A DNA stretch of 64,000 nt from an uncultured Lachnospiraceae bacterium (GTDB taxonomy: Bacteria; Bacillota; Clostridia; Lachnospirales; Lachnospiraceae): positions 8,109 through 72,108 of the forward strand of contig CAJTRK010000016.1 of the NCBI GenBank assembly GCA_910578475.1, in the 5' to 3' direction. Every line of letters starts with the position of its first letter. The first letter of the stretch is position 1. Shown here in pieces: positions 44,948 through 53,726 of this stretch. The translations under genes and the position numbers were made by a program. The notes beneath the pieces are model-generated. The model was given only the letters and a program-made list of their open reading frames with translations. It did not search any database and was not told the origin of the DNA.

Positions 44948-44973
44948 CAGGCTGAGAGAAAGGCATGGTTATT
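44948..44973 (+). repeat. 26-base repeated start region, copy 2
   Basis: Identical to 37065-37090; see copy 1. Confidence 0.85.
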
Positions 44974-46206
44974 GAAGTGAATGTACTGATTATAAATACG
45001 TTCTTTCGGGGCGGCGGAGCAGAAAAAGTATCAAGACAACTATATTATGGATTCCGTAAATATGATGATATGAATTGTTTTTTTCTTGCAGGAAAAGCGG
45101 GAGAACAGAGAGAGCCATGCAATCATATTTATCGCAGCGGCACGATTCGGCAGGCTGTTAATCGCAGGATTTGCCGTATGAAAAAAGGGCAGAGGGAACG
45201 GGACTGGTATACAGTCAGAACGATTGTCCGTATGATTCGCGAAAAAAAGATAGATTTGGTTCATTTCCATAACATGCACGGAGATTATATAGGCATTAAA
45301 GATATCGGAGAAATTTCCAAATACTGTAAGGTGGTATGGACGTTACATGATATGTGGGCAATGACCGGACACTGTGCATATCCTTGTCAGTGTTCAGGAG
45401 GGGGGGGCAAAAACGCTTGCAGAAATTGCCCTGATTTAAATTCATATCCGATGATACGGAAAGATATTGCAGAATATCTTTATAAACTTAAAAGAAAAGC
45501 GTTCACAGGCAAAAAAATACACTTTGCAGTTCCTTCGGCATGGCTTATGAAGCAATGTGAACAGTCTTTTCTGGACGGTGAATCAAAAACATTGATACAT
45601 AACGGAGTAAGTACAGAAGTCTTTCACCCAATGAATAAAGCGCGGTTAAGACAAAAATACGGTATATCACAGGATAAATTAATATTACTCTTTGCGGCCA
45701 ACAATACGGACAGTCCCTACAAAGGAGGCGACATTCTGGAAAGCGCTTTGGCGAAAGTCAAAAGGAAAGAAAAATATGAGTTGGTTATAGTTGGAAATGC
45801 AGAACATTTTTCGTTTGACAATGATTATGTCTGTCATTACATGGGATATATACAAAGCGATGACAAAATGAATGAGTTATATAGTTTGTCGGATGTATTT
45901 ATTATACCGAGCCGTGCGGAAAATTTCCCCTGTACGATATTGGAAAGTCTGGCCTCCGGAACGCCGGTAATAGCAAGCGATGTTGGCGGTATCGCGGAGC
46001 AGATTGACGCGGATACGGGATGGTTGTTTGATATGGGAAATGCGGAGCGGCTGGCTGAAATCATAGATGCGCTGCCCGATAATAAAGGACGGTTACATAT
46101 AATGAATGGCAGATGCAGAAAAAGGGCGGAAGACTCTTTTTCAGAAGAAAAAATGTTGAAAGAGTATTATCAGTTATATCTTCGTGTCATGGAAGAAAAG
46201 CTCTGA
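44965..46206 (+). CDS. GT4 glycosyltransferase with G8 tract (ON)
   Basis: 413 residues. INTFFRGGGAEKVSRQLYYG, WTLHDMWAMTGHCAYPCQCS, and donor site PSRAENFPCTILESLASGTP. Eight Gs at 45400-45407 encode SGGGGKNAC inside a cysteine-rich loop usual for this subfamily (GHC..C.....C..CP). In frame now. A start at GTG 44977 is also possible. It overlaps nothing but ends 28 bases before the FkbM gene. Confidence 0.88.
   Translation: MVIEVNVLIINTFFRGGGAEKVSRQLYYGFRKYDDMNCFFLAGKAGEQREPCNHIYRSGTIRQAVNRRICRMKKGQRERDWYTVRTIVRMIREKKIDLVHFHNMHGDYIGIKDIGEISKYCKVVWTLHDMWAMTGHCAYPCQCSGGGGKNACRNCPDLNSYPMIRKDIAEYLYKLKRKAFTGKKIHFAVPSAWLMKQCEQSFLDGESKTLIHNGVSTEVFHPMNKARLRQKYGISQDKLILLFAANNTDSPYKGGDILESALAKVKRKEKYELVIVGNAEHFSFDNDYVCHYMGYIQSDDKMNELYSLSDVFIIPSRAENFPCTILESLASGTPVIASDVGGIAEQIDADTGWLFDMGNAERLAEIIDALPDNKGRLHIMNGRCRKRAEDSFSEEKMLKEYYQLYLRVMEEKL
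45400..45407 (+). repeat. Poly-G tract 4 (G8, ON)
   Basis: Eight Gs in the GT4 gene, around codon 146-148; gene open with eight. Confidence 0.95.
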
Positions 46207-46234
46207 AATAAGGTGGAATGGAAGGCGGATAACG

Positions 46235-46981
46235 ATGTTCAGAAAAATAAAAAGAATCATGAAGAATAAGTATTTATCGATGCTTTTGAAAGTACAAACT
46301 TCGGGGGGGGGTATTGAGAGATGTGGAAACGGATACGGTGGTTTCCTCGTTGCGGCGGATATATTAGACGCGCTTAATGTGGAAAGAAGTCTGATAGTGT
46401 ATTCTTTCGGCATAGGCGAGGATTTATCATTCAGTCAGGACTTGCTGAAACGGTGGAACTGCGATATATATGCTTTTGACCCTACGCCAAAAGCGATTGC
46501 CTATGTCAGGCAGAGTCATCTTGGCGCGCAGGATAACTTTCATTTTTATGAATGGGGAATATCTGACAGAGACGGAACAGGGCAGTTTCATTTACCGAAA
46601 GAGGAACTGTATGTGCCGGAAGCTTTGGTGGGGGACAGTCGTGTAGAAGAGGTGTCAGGCTCCGTTATTCCACATGACGGGGTACAATGTGAAACAATTG
46701 ACGTAGAGTTTCGGACATTGAAAACAATTATGAAACAATTGAATCATCAGCAGATTGATTTGCTTAAAATGGATATTGAAGGGGCGGAATTTGCAGTCAT
46801 AGATGAGATATTAAATTCAGGAGTTGTTTTCAGAGAGTTGTGTCTGGAAATTCATAACAGATTTTTCCCAAATGGATATACAATGCTGAGAAAAATGATA
46901 AAGAGGTTAAATGAGGCAGGCTTTTATATTGCCGGTGTTGCGCCTGATTTTATGGAAATTACTTTTATTTATAAGCATTGA
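46235..46981 (+). CDS. FkbM family methyltransferase with G9 tract (ON)
   Basis: About 248 residues. FkbM-type: VYSFGIGEDLSFSQDLLKRW, FYEWGISDRDGTGQF and IDLLKMDIEGAEFAVIDEIL. Nine Gs at 46303-46311 near codon 23 (QTSGGGIERC), early enough that a slip abolishes the whole enzyme. GGAAGGCGGATAACG precedes ATG 46235. O-methylation of a sugar hydroxyl is the usual role. Confidence 0.87.
   Translation: MFRKIKRIMKNKYLSMLLKVQTSGGGIERCGNGYGGFLVAADILDALNVERSLIVYSFGIGEDLSFSQDLLKRWNCDIYAFDPTPKAIAYVRQSHLGAQDNFHFYEWGISDRDGTGQFHLPKEELYVPEALVGDSRVEEVSGSVIPHDGVQCETIDVEFRTLKTIMKQLNHQQIDLLKMDIEGAEFAVIDEILNSGVVFRELCLEIHNRFFPNGYTMLRKMIKRLNEAGFYIAGVAPDFMEITFIYKH
46303..46311 (+). repeat. Poly-G tract 5 (G9, ON)
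   Basis: Nine Gs in the FkbM gene followed by TATTG; open with nine. Confidence 0.95.
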
Positions 46982-47027
46982 AGGGAAAAGCCCGGTTTTG
47001 CTGTATATCATGGAAGAGGGTAATTTT

Positions 47028-48365
47028 TTGAATCGGTTAAAGATGATATTTTATAATATAAACAATAATGCAACGGAAAGAAGTATGCTGTTAAGTCTAT
47101 TATGTAAACCATTAAGTATGGTTGTTTCATTTATCTACACTCCGATATTATTACATTATTTGGGGGAAGAAGCATATGGCATCTGGGCTACGATTCTGTC
47201 CATCGTAAATTGGATTAATTATTTCGATGTAGGCATAGCCAATGGTGTGAGAAATCTGTTGACAGTTCATATTGAGCGTCAGGAAAAGGAAGAGGTCAGC
47301 AAGGATGTTTCAACGGCATATATAGCGCTTTTCTTTATTTCGGCAATAACATTTCTTATCGGTTCCCTGATAATTCTGAATATGGATTTACATTCCTTTT
47401 TCAAAACGGAAATGGATGTGAAGGCAACTTTTGAGGTGAGCTTCTTTTTCATTTGCATAAATTTTATTCTGTCGTTATCTCGAATTATATTGTATGCAAC
47501 CCATCAGGCTGAAAAAGTAAGTTATATGACGCTTCTTACACAATTGATTAATTTATGCGGGATTTTGTTATTTGCATTTTGCGGAAGCGGAAATATTTTA
47601 TATGTCGCAATTTTGGTCGGAATGTCCGGAATGACGGTCAATCTTTTTTACTATGGCCGGCTTTGCGGCAAAAACAATTTTCTTTTTCCGCATTTCAGAA
47701 TGTTTTCGCGGGAAAGACTGCGAAGTATATGCAATGTTGGTGTGAAATTTTTCCTGATTCAAATCAGCGTAATGATTTTATATTCCACGGACAGCGTAAT
47801 TATTACAAGGCTTTTTGGACCCGCAAATGTGACGCCATATCAGACCGCTTTTTCCGCGTTTGGAATTGTGAATGGTCTGTATGCCGCGGCGGTGACACCG
47901 CTTTGGGCAAAATATGCCGCAGAAAAGGAGCGGAATAACTATTCTGGAATTAAAAAAATAGTTCGCACGCAGGAAAAATTTATGCTGATAGTGGGAATTA
48001 TTTTGCTGATTGAAGGTGTTTGTTACAAACCGGCATCCGTCATATGGCTGCAAAAAGAATTAAACTATGACCCGGGACTGATTATCATGATGGCAGTATA
48101 TAATTTTTGCTATATTTGGTCTAATATATACGCGATTGCGTGCAATGGCATGGAGCGCATTCATCTTCAACTGTATTTGGCGATTATCGGCGCGGTGATT
48201 AACATTCCCCTGTCATTTTATTTAGGAGGAAGACTGCATATGCGTTCAACCGGCGTAATGCTTGCAACGGTTATATGTATGCTGATGATAGCAATCCCGA
48301 TGGCGGTTGATACACATCGCTATTTAAATAAAATGTGCCGGTTGAAAGAGGAAGGTTTGAAGTAG
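47028..48365 (+). CDS. Wzx-type polysaccharide flippase
   Basis: About 445 residues with twelve to fourteen membrane segments. CKPLSMVVSFIYTPILLHYL, GEEAYGIWATILSIVNW and FDVGIANGVRNLL form the usual N-terminal pattern of the MATE/polysaccharide-export (Wzx) family. It flips the undecaprenyl-linked unit across the membrane. TTG start at 47028 has AGAGGGT 7 bases upstream; ATG 47010 is an alternative. No G-tract, so export itself is not switched. Confidence 0.88.
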   Translation: MNRLKMIFYNINNNATERSMLLSLLCKPLSMVVSFIYTPILLHYLGEEAYGIWATILSIVNWINYFDVGIANGVRNLLTVHIERQEKEEVSKDVSTAYIALFFISAITFLIGSLIILNMDLHSFFKTEMDVKATFEVSFFFICINFILSLSRIILYATHQAEKVSYMTLLTQLINLCGILLFAFCGSGNILYVAILVGMSGMTVNLFYYGRLCGKNNFLFPHFRMFSRERLRSICNVGVKFFLIQISVMILYSTDSVIITRLFGPANVTPYQTAFSAFGIVNGLYAAAVTPLWAKYAAEKERNNYSGIKKIVRTQEKFMLIVGIILLIEGVCYKPASVIWLQKELNYDPGLIIMMAVYNFCYIWSNIYAIACNGMERIHLQLYLAIIGAVINIPLSFYLGGRLHMRSTGVMLATVICMLMIAIPMAVDTHRYLNKMCRLKEEGLK

Positions 48366-48412
48366 TGTTTGGGCCACAGATTTGCGGGTTACGGAAAGGA
48401 AGGGTTAAAGGT

Positions 48413-49201
48413 ATGAATCAAAATAAAATCCGGGGGGGGGTATTGCATCCTCTCAGAACTATCAGAAAAAAGCAAAGAGACAGAATGTATGAATTGCCGG
48501 GGTTTCGTCTGATAGATTTGCTGAATCCATATTATATTGACAGAAAAACAATTTATGATTTTGTACAGAGGTCAGGCGGCCGATATCATGGCGGTGATAT
48601 TTTGGATTTTGGCTGTGGAAGCAGGCCATATGAAAAATTGTTTACCTGTAAAACATACACAGGCTGCGATATTTATGTAAGCGGTCATCCCAATGACGAT
48701 AAAAAAGCAGATGTATACTATGACGGCCATACGCTGCCGTTTGAAGCGGAGCATTTTGATTTTATTTTATCGACACAGGTTTTAGAGCATGTGGAGGATT
48801 TTGAGGAAATTTTTGGTGAATTGGTCAGGGTGCTGAAGAAGAATGGTATTCTGATTCTCACTGTACCATTTTGTTTTGAGGAACATGAAAAACCATATGA
48901 TTTCAGACGCTTTACGGGTTTTGGAATTAAGAAGATATTGGAAGAGAATGGCATAGAAGTATTGGAGCTGGAAAAAAGCACAAATTATAAAACCGCGGTT
49001 ATGTATATGCAATGTATGTACCGGGATAATCAATACCGGAAAAAGCATACGTTATATCGTTTTATTGCAAGGTATGTAAGTTGTGTTGTCAATAATCTGA
49101 AATTTATTTTGTGGGAGTCGAAAAGAAAATCTCATCAAAAGGAAGACGACGATATGGGCATTAATTTTTTTATAATCGGGAAGAAAAGAGGCAGTTCCTG
49201 A
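48413..49201 (+). CDS. SAM methyltransferase with G9 tract at codon 7 (ON)
   Basis: About 262 residues. DFGCGSRPYEKLFTCKTYTG (SAM site), LPFEAEHFDFILSTQVLEHV and ELVRVLKKNGILILTVPFCF: Methyltransf_11 type, related to the 36298 gene. Nine Gs at 48432-48440 read IRGGVLHP right after the start, so a slip would stop nearly the whole protein. ATG 48413 has GGAAGG upstream. Basic C-terminus. Confidence 0.86.
   Translation: MNQNKIRGGVLHPLRTIRKKQRDRMYELPGFRLIDLLNPYYIDRKTIYDFVQRSGGRYHGGDILDFGCGSRPYEKLFTCKTYTGCDIYVSGHPNDDKKADVYYDGHTLPFEAEHFDFILSTQVLEHVEDFEEIFGELVRVLKKNGILILTVPFCFEEHEKPYDFRRFTGFGIKKILEENGIEVLELEKSTNYKTAVMYMQCMYRDNQYRKKHTLYRFIARYVSCVVNNLKFILWESKRKSHQKEDDDMGINFFIIGKKRGSS
48432..48440 (+). 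repeat. Poly-G tract 6 (G9, ON)
   Basis: Nine Gs at codons 7-10 followed by TATTG, as in tract 5; open with nine. Confidence 0.95.
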
Positions 49202-49323
49202 TAGGAGATAGGACCGTCAGGACTGGCAGGCTTGGAAGGGGGATAGTGATGAAGGTTTTATAAAATTTGGTAATAGAAACTTTAAAAGAAATCATTAACA
49301 AATGAAAGGAGAATCAATCTATA

Positions 49324-49689
49324 ATGGCTAACAAAATTGATGAATATGAATTTGAAACAAAGATGACAATGCGAGAGATTGAAAAAGTATTAAATAATGC
49401 TTTTGCCAAAATGGGGGTTGAAAGCAGACAGAGTATCGGTGGCAGTACAGCGGATATGGCAATTCAGGTAAAAGGAAAACCTGCATTATTATCACCATTT
49501 ATCTACGTTCTCGAGATTTATGTTTGGGATAATGGCGACAGGAGAACAATTCAGGTGAATGCTGTCGGAAGCGGAGGTGCAACATACTTTGGCACGGCAT
49601 TGACAGGGCAGACAGGTGTATATATGGATTTAAAGAGCGCAAAGAAAAAGCGAAATATTTTATTAAAGCTTTTTGGTGAAAAATGGTAA
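49324..49689 (+). CDS. Small protein of unknown function
   Basis: 121 residues, soluble. Starts MANKIDEYEFETKMTMREIE, middle beta-rich (YVLEIYVWDNGDRRTIQVNA), Gly/Thr stretch GSGGATYFGTALTG. Family not recognised. GAAAGGAG before the ATG. It and the next gene look out of place among the sugar enzymes and may be a small insertion. Confidence 0.65.
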   Translation: MANKIDEYEFETKMTMREIEKVLNNAFAKMGVESRQSIGGSTADMAIQVKGKPALLSPFIYVLEIYVWDNGDRRTIQVNAVGSGGATYFGTALTGQTGVYMDLKSAKKKRNILLKLFGEKW

Positions 49690-49735
49690 TCGGGAAATTC
49701 TTTCAATATTTAGAATTTTTCCGAGGGAGAAATAA

Positions 49736-50371
49736 ATGAGTGAAGGAATAAAAAATAGTGTGAGCAATATTTGTAATGCTATTGGTATACTCATATTGGT
49801 ATATAGTCTATTTTATAACTTCTTTGTAAAGAATATTACAATTCAGGAAACTATATTGACGCACCTGATTGATTATGTAATAGCATTTTTACCAATCATT
49901 GTTGGAATTCTTTTTCATATAGGAAGAATAATTGATGAAGGATTTCACGGACCAGAAACAACGAAGTACCTTTTAAAACCAATTATATTTTTCATAACGG
50001 CAGGAATCAACTTTTTGGTGATTCAAAGATTCAATATGCTTATAGGGTTACAGTTCCAAATAAACAATATGTTTTTAGAGGGAATGTTAATTCTTATGGT
50101 GATTGCTGTAATGGAAGCGGGTATTTTTGCTTATCTGGAAAATGACAGTATTCATGCTGTTTTTGCCGGAAGTACATTTTGGGTATCATGGCTGACTTTA
50201 GCTGTGGTTAATGGGGGTGTGGAGGCAAATCGTCGAATTTCATTATATGGTGTCAGTAGTTCTGTATCGGAATGGATAAAGTATGCTTTTTTATATACTA
50301 TTCTGTTTGCAATAGTTCTATTTTTTCACCTTATACTTGCAATCATAAAATTTATATTATGTATGAAATAA
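49736..50371 (+). CDS. Membrane protein of unknown function
   Basis: 211 residues with about six membrane segments (first at AIGILILVYSLFYNFFV). No motif recognised. GAGGGAG before ATG. Follows the 121-residue gene by 46 bases. Confidence 0.65.
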   Translation: MSEGIKNSVSNICNAIGILILVYSLFYNFFVKNITIQETILTHLIDYVIAFLPIIVGILFHIGRIIDEGFHGPETTKYLLKPIIFFITAGINFLVIQRFNMLIGLQFQINNMFLEGMLILMVIAVMEAGIFAYLENDSIHAVFAGSTFWVSWLTLAVVNGGVEANRRISLYGVSSSVSEWIKYAFLYTILFAIVLFFHLILAIIKFILCMK

Positions 50372-50427
50372 CCGAAATCAGAACACTTATTGCAAGTTCA
50401 TATGACAGGGAAGTAAAGGAGAAAACA

Positions 50428-51499
50428 ATGTCCGCTTCAGAAAACAGAATTGCCAAAATAGATATTATTCGCGGCCTTGCAATTATTCTTGTTATATGCG
50501 GACATAACATCGGATTGGTGATGAATGGGAATCCATATGAAAACAGTGCAGGCCGGTTTATTCATGACATCATTTATACCTTTCATGTACCGCTTTTATT
50601 CATGATTTCCGGCTATGTTGAATATATTGGCGGCCGTGGGCATGAGAAAACAGATAATTTATTATCTCTTACCATCAAGAATGTTACTTCTCTGTACATA
50701 CCATATCTGTTTCTGACTTATTTATATTATGCAGAACGCTTATTGGCAGACCGCTTACCGGGTATAATGCTGAACGGTTCGGTCGTATTATCTGCAAAGG
50801 AGATTGTAAAGCGATTGGTAATACCGGGAGAGGGCGCATCATGGTTTTTGTTATCGCTGTTGATTGTTAAAATATTGTTTGATATTTTAAATAAATATCA
50901 GAAAGACAGTAATACGAAAGACACCGTTATTCTGTTAATATTTTTTGCATTATTCTGGTTGGGATTTTTCAATTCGAAAACCAAATTTTATGCGCAGACT
51001 GCGGAATTTCTCGGATGGGGAATCTTTTATGATATTGGATATTTGATAAATAAAAATCGTGTTGATAAAATTTCGGGGGGGGGCAAAAAGCATTGTATCT
51101 GTTTTCTGCGTAAATATCATAGCGGTCGGTTTTGTTTTTTTTAGCAGGTATGGGGTCGATTTCGTCGTGAAATTTTTAATTGGAACGCCCATGTTTATTT
51201 TATGTATGTTATATCTTAATGGAACAGAGAAAAAGAGTATTGTTCAATTCTGTGGCAGATACAGCATGACTGTATATATCATACACGGGCTTGGAAATTA
51301 TGTCTGTTATATGGCTCTTTCAAAAGTTACCAATATACCATGCCTGCTTCTTTTGCTGACGGTATCTTTACAGATATTGATTTCATATGCTGTTTTCTGG
51401 TTATATCGACATATTGCTTTTTTGCGTTGGATGATGTTTCTTTTTTATCCTTATAAATTTCTGAATTTAATCAGGGAACAAAAAGGAGAACAGGAATGA
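50428..51499 (+). pseudogene. Membrane acyltransferase 1, phase OFF by G9 tract (ON with G8)
   Basis: From ATG 50428 (AAAGGAG upstream): IDIIRGLAIILVICGHNIGL with the R..H catalytic region of acyltransferase-3, then FHVPLLFMISGYVEYIG. At nine Gs (51075-51083) the frame breaks and ends at 51144 (238 residues). The +1 frame continues with membrane segments and CGRYSMTVYIIHGLGNYVCY to 51499. With eight Gs the join reads KISGGAKSIVSVFCV and gives 356 residues, the normal length. Switched off now. Role: O-acylation of a surface sugar. Confidence 0.88.
51075..51083 (+). repeat. Poly-G tract 7 (G9, OFF; needs 8)
   Basis: Nine Gs followed by CAAAAAG. Removing one G (or adding two) restores the acyltransferase. 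Confidence 0.95.
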
Positions 51500-51547
51500 C
51501 AGGATTTTTGAATTTAATTGTTTCAAAAAAACGGAGGAATAGAGTGT

Positions 51548-52628
51548 ATGGGGGAACAGTTTTGTTCGGGCAGAAGCCGAAACTATGATTTTTTAAGAGT
51601 CGTATGTACGGTAGCGGTCATTTTAATACATGTAAGCAGTTCCTATAAAAACGCTTATACGGATATCAGTGCGTTTGGAAGGTTATATACCGATAATTTG
51701 TTGATGACCTGCATTTATAATGTAGTTCCGAGGTTTGCAGTTCCCTGCTTTATTATGTTGTCGGGGGCGTTTATTCTTGCGGATGACCGGAATGTAGAAT
51801 ATCGTTCCTTCTGGCATAAAAAAATGCAAAAGACCGGTATTCCGGCGTTGTTGTTCAGCTGTGGATATTTTTTATGGAATATGTTTACGGTGTTGTACGG
51901 GGGGGGGTACAGAGGCGGAAATAAAACGTCTTTTGAAACAATTTATATTTGGGGATTCTTACTTTCATATGTGGTATATGTATATGTTGGCGGGATTATA
52001 CTTTCTGACGCCGTTTCTTGTTCTGATTAGAATACACAGCAAGAAAAAGGATTTTGAAAAAATAGTATGTGTGTTTCTGATATGGGCAAGTTTAAGCGCA
52101 TGGACAAGCAGGCATCTGCTGACCTGGGATTTGGGACGGGCATTTTTCTATACGGGTTATTTTATGACAGGGTACATTATTCGGGAGAAGACGAAAGAAC
52201 GGCAAAATAACCGTCAGGGTATTTGCCTGATATTGTGCGGAGTCATCATAGAGCTGATGACGGCATATGTGCAGTATGTCCATATCCTGCGGGGAATTGC
52301 CGAACAAGATGAAGTATATGGACTGATATCTCCTGAAACGCCGTGGATTTTGTGTGCGTCGGTTCTGATTTTTTGCGGGTTTTCCATTTTAAATATGAAA
52401 ATAAATTTCGAACGGATATCATCTTATACCTTTTACATTTACCTGTTTCATGGCGGCGTATGGAATATTATCGTCCGCAGGATAATGAAGCGCTGTCATC
52501 CGGACAGCAATCTTGCAATTCCTTGTTGTGTTGCGGCTGTTTTTCTGATTTCATATATTTTTACCGGATTTTATAAAAAATGCGTGGAAAAAGTTAAGAA
52601 AGGAATATTCTCATGGCGCTTATTTTAG
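51548..52628 (+). pseudogene. Membrane acyltransferase 2, phase OFF by G9 tract (ON with G8)
   Basis: From ATG 51548 (CGGAGGAA upstream): NYDFLRVVCTVAVILIHVSS (catalytic His block) and VPRFAVPCFIMLSGAFIL. The frame ends at 52030 (160 residues). The other frame carries QFIFGDSYFHMWYMYMLAGL and the rest to 52628. With eight Gs the join reads TVLYGGGTEAEIKRLLKQF and gives 359 residues. Acyltransferase-3 family; OFF now. Overlaps the next gene by 16 bases. Confidence 0.88.
51899..51907 (+). repeat. Poly-G tract 8 (G9, OFF; needs 8)
   Basis: Nine Gs followed by TACAG. Removing one G restores the second acyltransferase. Confidence 0.95.
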
Positions 52629-53651
52629 TCTTATGGCTTACGTTAATTCTTGCGGGAATATCGATGAACAAAGACGGACAAAAGCCGTTTTGTCTGAAAC
52701 AGACAATATGCCTTCGTGGAATCTGTGCTGTTGAAATTATGACAGGACATATTGGGCTGGCCACGGGAAGCGTGGTTTTATATCCAAACAGAAAAGCCGG
52801 TATCTTATTTGTTGGAATTTTCTTTATGTTGTCCGGATATGGCGTTGCATACGGCATGGAACATAAGGCGGATTATTCGAAACAATTTCTGTTAAACAGG
52901 ACGATAAAACTTTTGATTCCGGCTTACGCCGTCAAAACAATCATGCTGTTAACGGATAATTTCCTGTCCGGTTTTACCGGGGGGGGGTATCGCCGTCATC
53001 AGATTTCTCACAGAGCTGAACTGGTACGTCTGGGAACAATTACTTTTTTATTTTATTTACTGGGTTGCAAAAAAAATCCTGCCGGCTTATGTGGAACTGA
53101 GCGTGGGAATTTTTTCGGCATTGTTTATTTTACTGGCATATGTTAATGGATTGGATAATCCGTGGTATGGAAGCAGTTTGTGCTTTGTGCTTGGATTGTA
53201 TTATTACCGATATGAAAAGAGAACATGCGGGAAATGGATTTTGGGCGGAATGAGCCGTTTTGATTCGCTGAAATATTATATATTGTTGTCAGTATCGATA
53301 TTTATAACAGGGATAGCAATTATACTGTTTTTCACGATGGGCAATGACAGCTTTATCGGAAATCCCGCAGCCAGAAATACTGCGTCAGTAGCGTTTGGAA
53401 TCGCGGTTATTCTGTTGCTGTATAAAGTGAAGATTGGGAATCGGGCATCGTATCTGCTCGGAAAATGTTCTTATGAAATTTTTCTGGTACATCCTTATAT
53501 GATATATATTTTGTCAAAGATGGCAATACAGTCAGAAGCAGCATTGGGTATTCTGACAATTGTATTATCTGTAATATCTGCGTATCTGATTCATTTCCTG
53601 ATGGAGAAGGTATTTGGCTCAGCGCGGTCAGAAAATCATATTGGGAGCTGA
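52613..53651 (+). pseudogene. Membrane acyltransferase 3, phase OFF by G9 tract (ON with G8)
   Basis: From ATG 52613 (AGAAAGGA upstream): TICLRGICAVEIMTGHIGLA and FVGIFFMLSGYGVAYGME, similar to the protein at 19532. The frame ends at 53146 (177 residues). With eight Gs at 52979-52987 the join reads GFTGGGIAVIRFLTELNWYV and runs to 53651 for 345 residues, including the family's SNWY-type WYVWEQLLFYF block and CSYEIFLVHPYM. OFF now. Confidence 0.88.
52979..52987 (+). repeat. Poly-G tract 9 (G9, OFF; needs 8)
   Basis: Nine Gs followed by TATCG. Removing one G restores the third acyltransferase. Confidence 0.95.
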
Positions 53652-53726
53652 TTTTGCAGGACTTTATTCGGTTATGGAATAATATTGGCCGAGTTATGAT
53701 GCTGAGGGAATGAGGAGAATATCAAA

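Noticed and set aside
41494..53651. The four split genes as ordinary dead pseudogenes
   Set aside because: Each has one break only, exactly at the G run, with everything else intact and restored by one base; decay would scatter lesions.
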